This document shows, one piece after another, positions 47,001-61,475 of a stretch of DNA of 64,000 nucleotides. The DNA is from Acholoe squamosa (lineage: Eukaryota > Annelida > Polychaeta > Phyllodocida > Polynoidae): positions 44,955,560 through 45,019,559 of the forward strand of contig OX439043.1 in NCBI GenBank assembly GCA_949317995.1. The letters run 5' to 3'. The notes below the pieces were generated by a model. That model was not told the origin of the DNA, made no database searches, and saw only the letters and a list, made by a program, of their open reading frames with translations. The translations under genes were made by a program, and so were the position numbers. Every line of letters starts with the position of its first letter. Position 1 is the first letter of the stretch.

Positions 47001-50000
47001 TTCTTTCTGTCTTCACCTGCCGAGACTTTTTTAACTCCCCCACGCTTAATCGGTGTTGGCGTGGGTGTCACTGATTCGGAACACTTTTTGGGTCTACCTT
47101 GACCACGCTTCACTGTAGTGTTCTTTACCTGGTCTATTATGCGATTCTGATTCAGGATCCTTTCGGAACCTTCACCATACATTTCTGTGGAGGTCTCCCT
47201 CCCAGACCATCTCCTTAATCTAGCCACATTTGACTTATAGAGTCGACCAAGGTCAGATTTAATAATTACGGTACAATCACTGATAATTTGTGTTATAGTA
47301 AAGGGACCGTCCCAATTAGACGCTAATTTTATGTGTCTAAGTGGTTCATGTAATCTGAGGACTCTGTCTCCGGATTGGAATTTCCGATGCTTTAGATCGG
47401 TATCGTATCCTACTTTCTGCCATTTGGCACTTTTCTCCAAATCAATTCGGACAGACTCATATGCTTTTCTAAATCTGTCTCTTAAACATTCCACAAAAAC
47501 TACATGGCAAGGTAGTTCAGGGTCCATTCCTACGACTCCAAAAACTAGGTCAGCAGGCATTATCAAATCCTCTCCGAATACTAAAAGGTTCGGAGAACAA
47601 TTTGTACTTGAATGTACCGTACTATTATAAGCATGTGTCACAAAATGACATTGCTCATCCCAGTCATCCATATGTTCATTAACGAGTGACTTTAGGACTT
47701 GGATGAGGGTTCTATTGAACCTTTCCACCAATCCGTCGCTTTGTGGTCTATACGGATTGGTTCTAGTCTTGCAAATAGCCAAGTATTCGCACATACCCTG
47801 CCAGAGATTTGATTCGAACTCTCTGCCTTGGTCACTGTGTAACATTAATGGTACACCGAAGCTTAGTACCCAACCTTTTACAAAAGCTTCGGCACAAGTA
47901 ATTGCTTTGTGGTCCGGTAGTGGAAATACTTTAGTGTATTTCGTATAATAATCACACACTACCATCATACAGGTATTATCATTAGCGGTTGTATTAAATC
48001 CACTAATAATATCTACCCCGATTCTTGCGAATCTAACTCCGAAAAGTTCTTGGGATAGGGGAAGTTTGCCCATCCCGGGTCCGGGTTTGTTTTTACAACA
48101 ATCCGGACAGGTGGTTATCCATCTTTGCAAGTCCCGTGTCATGCCAGGCCAATAGTATTTCTTGGAAAGTCGTGCTAGCGAGCGTTTCCTTCCGAAATGA
48201 CCACTGGTCCGATGTCCATGACAAAAGTACATAATGTCATGTCTCATGGCATGTGGTATCACCACTTGCATGATTCTATCACCATTATTACATGGCTTCC
48301 AACGGTATAACACGCCTTTCCGGACTTCAAGCTCGGTCCATTGAGCAAGAAACCTTCTCATTTCTCGATTTTCCAGAGAGACCTCTGGTCTAACTGGACG
48401 TATACCCTTTGGTACTAATTGCAGTAGCTGTGCAGTTATCGAGTCAGCTTCCTGGAAATGTCGTATGTGATCCATAGACCAATCCAGTATACTGGCAACT
48501 AGGGGTACGAATGGTCTTCGAATCCCTGCTAACACTGCCTTATGAGCTCCACAATCAGTACAATCCGGATTATCACATTTCCGGATTGGTATTCGAGACA
48601 AAGCATCAGCATTTAAATGCTTAACTCCGGGTCTATGCTGAATCTGTTGATGTTCAAGCCCATATTCGGATAAATGGGCTAGCCATCGGCCTAACATGCC
48701 TTCAGCATCTCGGAAGTTCAGTAGCCACCTTAAAGAGGAATGATCCGTACGCAGAGTAAAGTTCGTTCCCCATAGAAAATGTTTGAACTTCTTGGTATAT
48801 ACGACTACTGCTAACAACTCTCTTTTGGTTGTGCAGTAATTGCGCTGGGTCTTGCTCAGTGTGTTGCTGGCAAAGGCAATTGGTACTTCTCTCCCATTTT
48901 GGACTTGCGAGAGAGCTGCACCAATGCTATCATTACTAGCATCAGTATCCAGTATGAAATGATCCGTCTCATTCGGATATTGCAATACGGGAGTACTCGT
49001 GAACAGGTCTTTTAGCTTTCGAAAAGCGTTTTCCTGTTCATGTGTCCAAGGAAATTTTTCCTTGGTACTTCCTGGAGTCCAGTTAGCTATTGCTTGTAAT
49101 GGGTAACTGACTCTAGAATAATTCGGAATAAATTCCCTGTAATAGGAACAGAATCCTAAAAAGGACCTCACTTCTTTGGGTGTTTTAGGTCTATTCCAAT
49201 TCGTAACTGATTCGATTTTTTCTGGATCAGCCTTTATTCCTTCATCACTGATGATGCGGCCCAAATAATTTATGGACTTTCTAAACATGTGGCATTTCTT
49301 AGGTTTCAATTTGAGACCATTTGAAATAATACGTTCTAGTACCATTTTTAGGTTATTAGAACATTCTTCGAATGTTTTTCCGAAGACAATGACATCGTCT
49401 AGATATACAAGACATCTTTTCCACAATAAATCACTTAGAATTGTTTCCATCATTGCTTCAAATGTTGCAGGTGCATTGCACAATCCAAACGGCATTACAT
49501 TATATTGGAATAATCCAATATGACTTGAAAATGCAGTTTTCTCCATATCTGAAGGGTTCATTCCCACTTGCCAATAGCCTGATTGCAAGTCTAGGGTACA
49601 AAACCAACTGTTTCCTCCTAAGGAGTCAATGGTTTCATCTATTCTCGGTAATGGATACGAATTCTTTTTCGTTATTCCATTCAACTTCCTGTAGTCTATG
49701 CAGAAACGGATAGTACCGTCCTTTTTTGTTACCATACACACAGGACTACTCCATGGACTATTGGAAGGGACTATTACATCCTGTTCCAACATCTTATTTA
49801 TTTCATCCTCAGCTACTCTCTTTTTTGCTAAGGGTAACCGTCTATACGGTATCTTAAAGGGTTCGGCATCTCCAGTATCTATTTTATGTAATACCTTATT
49901 TGTCGTACCTAGTTTTTCACCAGGTTTGGCAAAGGCAGTATGATACTGACAGAGCATATCATAGAACTCTTTCCGGTGTTCCGGATCTTCTAATGAAGTT

Positions 50001-53000
50001 TCTTCATACAACTTAAGTAAGTCTTCCGAAATTTCATCATCTCCTGTTACCTTCTGTAAGCTTAGCTTACTATCCGTTACAGTTTCCGAAAGGGTCACGT
50101 TTCCAAAAACTTGTCCCTTTTTCAAGTAGATAGTAGTGTTTCCAGTATTGGAGACAGGTACTACCGACCAGGATGCATTCGCTACTATAGTGTCTACAGA
50201 ATTTAATCCAATACCTGACAAAGTAACTACATCCGGTTCTATCACTGCAGGTTTGTTACGCATTGCAGGATCACTTCTTACAAGCACATCACAGGCTACT
50301 CCCGGAGGGATTCGCACAGTGTGTGCCACACTAGCCATACTGCTCACTTGTCTCAGTGCACATCTAACCTTCACGGGGTACGGGTATCTCACACTCAACA
50401 CTCCTGTTTGGGGTTCCAATACAGCACCATACAGGGATGCGAAATCCAACCCGAGTATCCCCTCATCTGCTATATCCGCAACGGTGGCGCTCATGACATA
50501 GTCATGTATACCATCTAACTGTAGTCTCACACAAGTTCTACCATACGTTTGCAAGGTACTGCCGTCGGCCGTCTGAGCACTTCCTCCCGATTTGAGAGTA
50601 TCATGTTCATCCGGTATAAGGTCGTAGAACCCCTTGGAGATACAAGAGTGGCTAGCTCCCGTATCCACAAGGAATTCGGCAGACCTTCCGTTAACAGTAA
50701 GGCAAACATACCACCGCCTTCCGTTTAGAACAGAGGGCATGTCCGTGACAATCGGAACGTCATTTTTCACACCAGGAGTCAATCCACATCCTTTTAAGAA
50801 TTCCAGACAAGGATGACCCGGGGGCAGGTGGGCACCACAGACCTTGGCTAACGAATAGCCGCCTGCCTCGTTACTGATATTGGGTTTCCCCTGTGCTCCC
50901 ATAGCACCTGTTATATCAGCTTCCCTAACCTTCCGGGTGTCTACAACCACCTCGGTGTTAGGCGATCTTGTTACTTCATGTGAACTATCATCACGGATGG
51001 TGATATCATGGCAAGATTTGTCACTGGGATCCCCTTCTTTGCCCCTCGGGAGACCCCTCCTTAGTTTTCCTCTGTACTTACTCCAGAGACACTCTCCTGT
51101 CTACGAGGGACAGGTTTTTCAGCCATACATTCTGGAGCATAATGCCCCAGTTTCTGGCATCTGAAACATCTCCTCTGAGATTTGTCAACTCTCGGTCTCT
51201 TTAGAGCTTCTGTTAATCCGGCTAATAATGTTTCCATCATGTTAGTCGGAGCAACAGGGGCTGCTACAGTTGGGTTCGCCGTAGAGGCTACACTGCCAGG
51301 TTGAGTTGATCCGGAAGCTGTTTTACCAGCAACAAATCCTCCTCTCCCTCTCGAATGTACTTTCCTATACCGCTTTTGTCGGTAATACTTTCCAGCTACA
51401 TGGACTGAACCAATATAATCTCCGTTTTCATCGGAGACATATTCATCTTTCTCATCAACTTCATTCGATTCAACCGGAGCTAATTGGGAAGTATCGTATA
51501 CCGGAGCAGGTGTACCTCCATATTGGAATGGAGCTGCTCTTATTGGATTAGGTCCGAGACCTACCAAACGTTTCTTCATGTCATGTCCATCGATTGCTAT
51601 GAACAGATCACTGAAGGAAGTGTCATCTTTCCAAGAGTCCCAGACCACTTGCTTGTGATCCGGATCACGCAATCCACTGTAGAATTGTATAAACAATTCT
51701 TGTAGATAACAATCATCATCATGAGCCCAATTTGGACGTGCTTTCGAAAGCAAGTCCTGTAGCTCCAAACCAAAGACTTTGTGTGATTCTTTAGGTTTTT
51801 GTGTCCTCTTCTTAAAGCTTACCCACGGATCTTCTCTAACGATTGATCCAAACAGGTATGCGGCACATTCGACCAGTTGATCATAAGTACCGTATATTCC
51901 GTAAGCTGCTCTCCATTGGTTGAGGGCTACTTTTCCGCCTTTATTTAACCAACAGATCAAATATGGCAGAGCTTCTTCTTTTGTCCAGCCACTACAATTG
52001 ACTTCGTCAACAAAAGCTTGATACCTGTCCTTCCATGGATCATTCGAATCATATGGAGGGGGTATCCGTGCCTGCCTACGTGCCGGATTATTACATCCGC
52101 GTAGTCTATCTGCTTCTCGCATGCTCCAGTTCATGACTTCCATGCCGTCTGCTCCCTTTCGGTAGCAGTCAATGCCAAGGTTTTGTATACATTGGCTTCT
52201 ATCAAAGATGGTTTGCATCCCTGCAGGCATAGAAGTTCTCCTGTTAGGTTTCCTGCCATCTCCTCCTGATCCTGATCCTCCGAATCCGGATCCTCCTGGG
52301 CCGCCTGGAGGGTTTCCTCTTGGTGGACCATTATTATTATAGCCTCCAGATGAACCACCAGGGTATCCACTATTGTGACCGGTGTTTCCAGAAGAAGCAT
52401 ATCTAGGGTAAGAATCATTTTGATTCCATCCCTGGTTATAGCTATTACCATTCTGATAATTGCCACTTCCCGATGGATTATAATTATTTCTATATCCATA
52501 GGAAGATGTTCTCGGTTGGTGCGTACCGCCGTTGATATTGTTTTGTGGCGGATTTGGTCTCGGAAAACGTCCATCAGTAGGACCATTACCAGAACCTGGG
52601 GGTGGATTCGGTAATCTTGGTACTGCTTGTGTACTGTGGCCGGGTTGGGGGAAATATGAAGGTGGTGTCAACATATGTCTCATTGGTCCGGGTGCTCTTG
52701 GTTGTGCCACGGGTGAATTATTATTATTCCCTGTAGCACCATCGTGAGTCGCTTTGATTTTGTGACTCAAATCTGGTATGGGTGGTGCTGGTCCTATCGT
52801 ATCCAGCATTGGAACTACTGGTTTAGATGCGGTTCCATTTACTGCAGCGTTATCCGGTTTCTTATAGATTCCGGATACCACATTCTTGTCAGCCCCATCA
52901 TCAACGAATGGGCTGTATCTAATTGGGGTTGCATCTTTAGATGTCTTTCCCAACATTGTAGATACCACAGCTGGGTCTATATTACCTATAGTTAACTGGG

Positions 53001-56000
53001 CTGCTTCTACATATTTATCTAGAGTTATTGCAGTAGCCTGCAATTCCTGAAGCTCATTCGTGAGTTTCTGTCTATCCTCCTCCAGTTGTTTGTTGTAAGC
53101 TATGATGCCTACCCGGATGGTCTCATTATCTTCAGCTTGTTTACTGCACTGAAGTTTCAATTTATCCAACTCCTCCTGATAATGGCGAATTTCGGATTCG
53201 AATTTTGCCTTATCAAGGTTTAGTTGGTCGTTCGTATCTATGTATGTTTGGATACTAATGTGCCTATTGTCATATTCTTTATTGAATGAATCTCTCATAG
53301 ATTGAAGTTTTAGTTCTTCACTCTCGAGTTCTTTCATGTACTCGCTCCTTCTGGCTTCGAATTCCTTTCGCATGCCAGTTAGGTCCTCTTCCATTTGAAG
53401 TTTTTCATGCAGTACTTCATCCTTAGCTTTGACCAAGGTATTTAAATTCTCGTTCAAAGTTACATAAGTTTCATTCAACAACAGGACATCCGGTCGTTTT
53501 AATTCTTCACCTTCCGATACCGCATAGGTTAAGTCGCCATCTATAGCGCTATAATCTAATATTGGTAATTCGGGCCTGGGTAACCTATAAGGTAGTTCTC
53601 CGAATGTTACCCTTTTTCGCATTGGTGCCGGATGTTCTGGGTTAGTACTACCACCGACTTCAAACATCGAATCACATAATTCGTCAACAATTGAATGCTG
53701 GCCTATTAAGTTACTATGTCTCTGTATGGACTGTTCGCGTCGTACAGAGTCTGGCAGATTCTCCTCACTATCATTATAGTGGGGTCCGGGATCTCTCCAG
53801 GATGCTGATTCTGCATCTTGTGGGTCCGAATGGGCTTGGAGCATTAGCGATCCATTTCCATTCTCTTGGGCAAGTGATTGCCCTGCTGGGTTAGCTTCCC
53901 TAAGGGTGTCTAACCCATGTACTAGCCGTTCGGACGTTATAACGTCCGGGCTATACACCAGAATTAACTGGTCACGGCACCAGTGTAAGGGTTTGTGGCC
54001 TTACGGACCTGGGGGGTTCGGGTCTTACGATTCGGAAAGAAAGAGTAAGACAGTATTCCAAGTGTATGCCAACGGTTAGGTTTATTACTTAATGCACACT
54101 CACGGCTGCCGAATGATATCAAAGAGGCAGCTAATATTAAAAGACAGTGGTTTACATAGTGTGGAGGCCAGAAGGGCCTCTGACGTAGCGGCTGAGCCCT
54201 GGGCTTTATATACGGACCCAGGTGTTCGTCGTCAGATGTCCCCACAGACCCGGATCGGTGCTGCCACCTATCCGGAACCTGAGGAACGTCCGACGACTCG
54301 ACTCACCCGCCACGTCAGACGGTACCCAACTCCTATGGTAGTAAAGTGTACCTCTACAGTATCAATACGATATTTGATTACGGACACCTACCGGGCACAC
54401 CCGGGCCTGCTTTGCATTGAAATATCCATGTAGCAAGAACATAATGCTATCTCAAGTATCTGTAGTACCCATCCAACCACTATGTACATTGTATGTGAAT
54501 TAACGTTATCTGTAGAAACTTTTACACCAATATATTGAGTCATATAAGCCATGGCAGTACATTAATATATAAATGTAGAACCTGAAGTATCTACTGTGGT
54601 GTACACAAATATCTAATGCATCGAATATAGGCCTATCCAAGTACATTCGTATCATCGAGGAGTTTCTCATGCTCAGTGATTTACTCATGTTTACAAGTGA
54701 CCCAAGCACTCCACCGAGATGGTTTACTCTGGCTGAGCAACTCACTTCCACATCTAGGTCGAGCTACTGTGCTGCACAGCCAGACCTTGCTGTTTTACTT
54801 GAACCACAGATGTGCTTGTAGAGCTGTATTGTGGATATGTGCCAAGATGTTGTACTGACGACCGGAGCTGCTCACATTTACAGAGGGTAACAACAGGCAG
54901 TTCACAGGCAAAACAGTTCTGGTTGAGTCAAAGAAAATTTATCTCATAGGATGGTAGTCCTCAAATATTTGGCAAAACAAAGTCTATACGAAAACTTTTC
55001 CCCCTCGCAGGCCATTCGGTCCCGCAGGTTTGATCATACTGCAGGCCCGGATTGATCTTAATCCCAGGCAGCTTTTCAAGGGGTGCAAATAACAATCACA
55101 ATTCACACAATAGCAGGTGTGACAATTAGATATATCATATGTATACCAGCTGGTGTGCATTTGATCTCTGTGCACACACCAACCATATCATATAAGATAT
55201 CTTATGGATGCTTTGTTGCAGATAGGAGTTCCTGTTGGCACAATGGTGTGTACTTTCGTACCTTGATAGTCTCTCCCTTGACACACAGGATTCCCTAGGC
55301 TTTGACTGGACAGTTATAATACATTATCATACATATTTAACTTCATAATGTGCCAGTCTTCCATGGTTTTAAAGAGTTTAGCCTGCCTTGCCATCGTGCA
55401 CACAGCTTGAGCACTATGTAAGTATTGAGCAGAGTAATGTACTGGACACCTGTGCCATACCACAGGCAGCCCCCCCAGCAGCTGGGCAATGGGAGAGCCC
55501 TAAAGTGGCCATTTTTAGAGTGATCTAGACTGTATTCTAATCACAGTATGCTATTTTTGATTTCATCAATCGCATTTTGTATGTCTTAGACATGAAATAA
55601 ACCAGATTTAATATTTGCTAGATGAACTGATATAGTTAAAATCACTCACAAATGTAATGCATCTTCTACATAAGTCACATTCCAGATAATTGACCACTGC
55701 AGAAAAATGGCAGCGTAACTGATATATATTTCTTCTTTTACACTGTAATAAAGTGTATAGGCTTCATGTTGGTGAAATATAATCATGATCTGGACATGGG
55801 CTCTTGATTTGTTTTAGGCTCATATCATGAAAATGTAACTGTAGCAGGTGTATTTTTATCAATTCAAAGCATTGTTAAACCTGTTATAGTATCAACTGAT
55901 TCAAAGTTTATAGTCCATTTTCATGTGCACATATCCTTATTCATAATCAAACCAGTATAATAGAAAAGGCAGCCTTTTAATTCATGGGAAATGGGGTGTG

Positions 56001-59000
56001 ATCAATATGTAGTGAATTCTGCAACTAGTTCCAAATGCCCCTATTATCAGAGTTCTGCCATGGACAAACTATACCCTAAAAATTGGATTTTCTTTCACTT
56101 TTCAAATGCACATGTATAGGCAGTCTTCTATTTAAAAAAAATGATGCAATTCTGGACATGGCATCTAAAGACGATCGTGACCCTTTAACTACAACCTTAT
56201 GGGACGCTTGTGCATGCAAAAGATCACACAAGCTGGTGTGAAAATAATATTTATTGATACACCTCACAGTATGCAAATAACACTAGTCATTCCATTATAT
56301 TTCTCAGATAAAGATTATGGGTCTCTAAAACAGCACTGAATGGATGGACAGTCCATGTTCTCTCAGAATACCCAAACATCTTATATGCTTACTGTGGCTG
56401 ATCTTGATTTATAATAGTATTCTTTTTAACATCTATTTCGACTATTAATGTTTGTATTAAATCTAAAAGTAGATTTATCCTCTGTATTCCAGCCCTCTTG
56501 CAATTCAAAATCAGTTTGTATTGAAGATATAACATTGGCTTTGAAAAAATGACCTTGTTACAGTCATGTCTCTATAAATCAGCCACCTCTGTTTGAGTTA
56601 AAATTTGGTTGGTTCCTGAATCAGCCGGTTCGGTGAATCATAATTCCAATAGAATTTAATGGTTATGGTTAAATCTGTTTGGTGGTATAAGTGGCTGGTA
56701 AGTGAATCAACCGACTTATTGAAGACCGATATATCGAGACTTGACTATACCTTGGATCTTCAATCAGCCCCAACCCCTAGTTTCTGAATCATCATTCTGG
56801 AAACCCCTAATGATAGCTACAGACCATAAAAAACAGATAATATCTTCCTAATATTGCAATCTTTATATTGCAGTCATGACCTTGAACCTGATTAAATGAC
56901 CTTGTACAGTACCTCAAATTGCTCTAAAACCCTCATGATATGAATCGGCATCCTCAAGAACCCCTATTGAAATGTAAAGATAATCAGAATCAGGCAATGT
57001 CCTCCTGAAACAAGACTATGTATTGTAATCATGACCTTGACGTACATCAAATGACCTCAACCCTGATGCTGACCTTTTACAATACCCCCAATCAGTCTGA
57101 AACACTTATTTTCTGAATCAGCATCCTCAAAAACCCATTTTCATAAAGATCAGCAGAATCAGGCAATGTCCTCCATGAACAGGATTTTGTATTGTAATTA
57201 TGACCTTGTCCTTGCTCAAATAACCTTTTAGATTACCTCAAATTGGTCTGAAACCCTCATAATATGAATCAGCATCCTCAAGAATCCTAATTAGATGTAA
57301 AGATCATCTGTATCATTCCTGGAACAAGACTATGTATTGTAATTATGACCTTGGCGTTGATAAAATGACCTTGTGCACTACCTTCAATCAGTCAGAAACA
57401 CTTATTTTCTGAATCAGCATCCTAAAAAAAACAACCTTTTCAGACATGAAGATAAGCAGAATCCTCCTTAAACAAGGCTTTGTATTGTAATTATGACCTT
57501 GACCTTGCTCAGATGACCTAGTAGATTACCTCAAATCGATCTGAGAATCTGACAATATCCTCCTGATATATGGGTCCAAGTCCATTGGGTGGCAGTCATT
57601 TTGAAAATGGCCCGAAAAAGGGGGTTAGGGGGCCGGAAAAATTTGGACCCTAAAATTTTCTGTTTCTAATGCCCATAAGTTTCCAAATCTACAAAAATCA
57701 ATGTTAACAAAAGAATCCTACGGGAGGCCTTTTTTGGACACAGCATCCTGCACTAAAAAGCCAATGACATCAGATGTTTTTTCGGTAACATATCAAACAT
57801 TAAACTTAATTAACGGTAACTCACCACAATGTTGCAGTAGCAGCGTGCGCAGCTTCTTGCACCTTTGTATCAGCGTCTTCAGGGATGCGCCCTTCACTCT
57901 AAGGCAGAACGCGAGTGCGAGACACTCCAGGTGGATGCAGTTTGAGGAGAAGAGGTCTACATGTGTGTCGTCTATGAAGCTGATCCCATAAAGGTTAACA
58001 ATCTTTAGGTTGGGTGTATGAGCTCTGATCTTGGAAATGTTGATCACCTCGTAGATTTCTTCTTCAGCATCATCGCCCATCTCGAAAGTTCCTAAAAGAT
58101 AGGAATTTTTGGAATAGAAATAGAAGCAGATATTTATACCTACACAATAATCCCATACATACCTTTAGATTTAAAGTCTACTTGGGGGCCATCCACATAT
58201 GACGTCATTCTGGAGGAGGGGGGCGTCAGGCCCGGCATGATGGAATTAATTTTCCATATACATGTACATTCAGCATTGCAAAATTGGCAAAAAGCATGAC
58301 GAGGGGGGAGGGGGGGGGTTAAAAATGGTCAAATTTTATATAACGTCATTTATGGATGACCCCGCGTATCCCCAAGATATGAATAAAACTTCATTGGGAC
58401 AATCCACAACTTTGAAGAATGGTGGTTTTCATTTTATACCAACCTATGAGGTGTAGGACCTCCAGGGTCCCCAGACTTTGGTAGACCCTCCTCATGAAGC
58501 CTTCAAGGAAGATAACCTCGGAAAGGCAGATGGTAAGGCTGCGGAGGTTGCAGGGGAAGGTGTTAAGGTCATTGAAGTCATGCAGCTGCATAGCGTTTGA
58601 GAAGTCAAGGGTCATGTAGCGCAGCACCGGGCATTTGTTTGACAGTTCATGTAGGACCGGAGCCGTGATCAGGTCTGACGGGATCTCTATGTACCTAGTG
58701 AAGAGAAAGGCAGAAAGATATAATGTTAAAATTTTAATATTATAATCGTCTGAAATATTAGTAGTGTGCACTGTGATACTTGATTAACACTTTATTGCAG
58801 GTTGATTGGCACTTAATTAACAGGGGCGGATCCAGAAGGGGTGGTCTATACGGGACTAGCACGTTGCTAGTACTGAGAAAATCAACTAGGTGGCTCATGT
58901 AGTCGGGGGCTAGATCAGAGGTTGGCCTCTTTGTACAGTATACTTTGGTGGGCTCTTCCTATTTGGCTATCTGTAGATATATATCAAAATTTGTACCTAT

Positions 59001-61400
59001 AGACAGCAAATAGCTTAAACTTTAACAAGAAAAGCTCCATATGGCATCTGTAGTTTAAATAAAAGAGAAATCAAACTTTAAAAGTTTTTTAAGAGGGCAC
59101 AAAAGTAAAGACTAAGCTTTTGTCTCCCTATCAGGCTAATCCCCTCCCTTCACACCTAAAACAATGGGGAGGTACTTAGAGTGATTAAGATAGGGGGCAG
59201 GGTTCAGCTTATCTCCCTCATCAGGCTTATCTATGGCCATTGTTCTCTGTTGATGAGAGTGCAGATAAGAGATTACCCAGAATTCTCTGACAAAATCCAA
59301 GATGGCGTCGGGGGCTAAGAACAAATATGGCGACCCCATAAAGAGATAATCATGTGCCCTATAGATGGGGAAAGGGGGTGGCATGGCCAGGAAAATTTGG
59401 TCATGGGGAGGGTGGTACAGCCGGAGTTCCGGGCATCATTTCTTATTCCGAGTTAGCAGGTCGCCCCATGGGCGCCGCCATTACTGGAGCTTGTTACCAG
59501 CGAGTTCTACTGATAAGACATCAGATGGGTACCAGTCGGCCCCCGAGAGGACCGCAGTCAATTGTTGGGGTTATCTCATTGGTTAATAAATAATCCTGCT
59601 AAGTCCGTTTAATTATCAACCAATGAAATAACCCAAACCATTCACTGCAGTCCTCTCGGGGGTCAGTTGGTACCAATCTGACAACTGTTTATTTAATATC
59701 AGTGATATCCGCTGGTAGTCAGCTCCAGTAGTGGCCAGGCCCATAGGGCAAACCGCTACCTCCGCTATATTTATACTGTAGGGCCTATGGTGAAATTTTG
59801 TTTTGATACAATAACGGATTGAAAAAAAATACAGACTATAGATGTTAAACTATGATATCCCAATTGGATAAGATAAGGATCCGGTCACCAGCTGTCCTGG
59901 TCGAGGCCATTGAATCAAAGTCCCTAGAATTCCTCCATTTTTTTCAGAGGTACCTTAAATCATCAAGTATATCATTTTGAAAAGAAAAGTAGGGGGTCCC
60001 ATGATACTTTTTTATATTGAATTTTGAAAAATGAAACCATTTTAATTTCAACCTAGAAATAAAAAAAAATGTCTTAGATTTGAGCATTTTTTCTGTGATA
60101 ACCATCAAACACAGGGATATGTTACCTCACATGATAAATCTTGTGATATTTTTCTTCATCAAGAATTTTCATTTACACCTCCATTACATGGCATTCGGGG
60201 GAAATTTCTCATATTTCTGTGGAGAGTGGGATAACTTTTTTGTTATTTCACACACAAAAAAAAAACGATTAAAATTCCTATTTTTAACAACTAGATTTTA
60301 CTTGAACTTTTCTAAAATACAGTTTAGATAATTTGTGTTTAAATTAGAGCAATTTCTATATGGGGTCCCTTGCATAATTTGTAGTTTTGGCCACTTGAAA
60401 TAAAAAAAGTATTGGAAAAAATTACAAAAATGCATTTTCAAAGCACTGCATGATGGGTAGATGCAGGGGCGGATCCAGGGGGGGTCCTGGGGGTCAGGAC
60501 CCCCCCCCCCCCTTTTGTTCCACCCATAACATGTATAAATAGCAGTCCCCGAAGGTGGACCCCCCCCCCCCTTTGGGCCCACCCAAGATGTCCATTCTGT
60601 ATGCCCCCATTCATGACCCCTATCTCTCTTCGATATAGTTTTTATTGTTTGTAAATTGCACAATTTATGACTCTACCGTATCTAAATTATATAAAATTTC
60701 CTAAAAATTTTCTAACATGAGCCAATCCTATATATAAGGCATACTAGCTTATACCTTAACCTCTTCCCAGGTGAGCCTTATAGGGTGAGTTTAAGTGGTA
60801 TAGGCTGGGGTACCTATAGATAGGAATGGGTCAGGCATGTATGGTGTAATTACATTAGACCAGCACCCAAAACCTCACAAAGGACAAAGCATTACCACTT
60901 CTGCCCATCCAAGGTTTAGAGCAAAATGCTTTAAAATTTGGAGTTTGATGTTCATATTTCTGAAATTTTCTAAGGGACATACCCCCAAGCTAGACTCTCT
61001 CAAACAACATTGTGCAATCAAAATTCAATTAGATTTTCATTCCCTGTTCTCATAATCATGGGTGTACTGCTGATGGTACACCAAAATGCTTTACTGGATT
61101 GGGGTCTAGAAATGCATCAGGATGCACCATTTAATGTCTACATTTCAAAAGTACAAAAGAATGTCATTGAATGATGGGGGGAAAACAGATGTAAATATGC
61201 CAAAATTTCAAAGTGTCACAAAATGCTCAATTTTGAGCAAAATTACCCAAAATGTGTTGTGGGTATAAGGGCCATTCTGCATAGGGCCAGCTGCATTCTC
61301 ATTCTAATGAAGTAGTAGGTTCAAATGGCGTGGGAGCGACCCACCTTGATACCGATGGTTGATGATACAGATATCATGTACCAAGTCTGCATTCATGCAT

Positions 61401-61475
<75 letters not shown>

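Larger units (their letters stand above)
41510..54358 (-). mobile_element. Complete Ty3/Gypsy LTR retrotransposon, 12.85 kb
   Basis: Two 375-bp LTRs (41510-41884 and 53984-54358) that look identical by eye begin TGTAAGGG and end CTCTACA on the plus strand, with a GTAT target duplication. Transcription is on the minus strand. The order there is 5' LTR, primer-binding site, gag-like ORF1, pol (protease, reverse transcriptase, RNase H, integrase), a third ORF, a long AT-rich non-coding part, purine tract, 3' LTR. Integrase lying after RNase H places it in Ty3/Gypsy (Metaviridae). No LTR differences and three uninterrupted ORFs indicate a recent, possibly still mobile, insertion. It is unusually long for the group because of the third ORF and the 1.5-kb 3' non-coding stretch. 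Confidence 0.95.

Noticed and set aside
54092-54433. ORFs in the LTRs (also 41496-41923)
   Set aside because: They lie wholly in or across LTR sequence and are repeated at both ends; regulatory DNA, not a gene.
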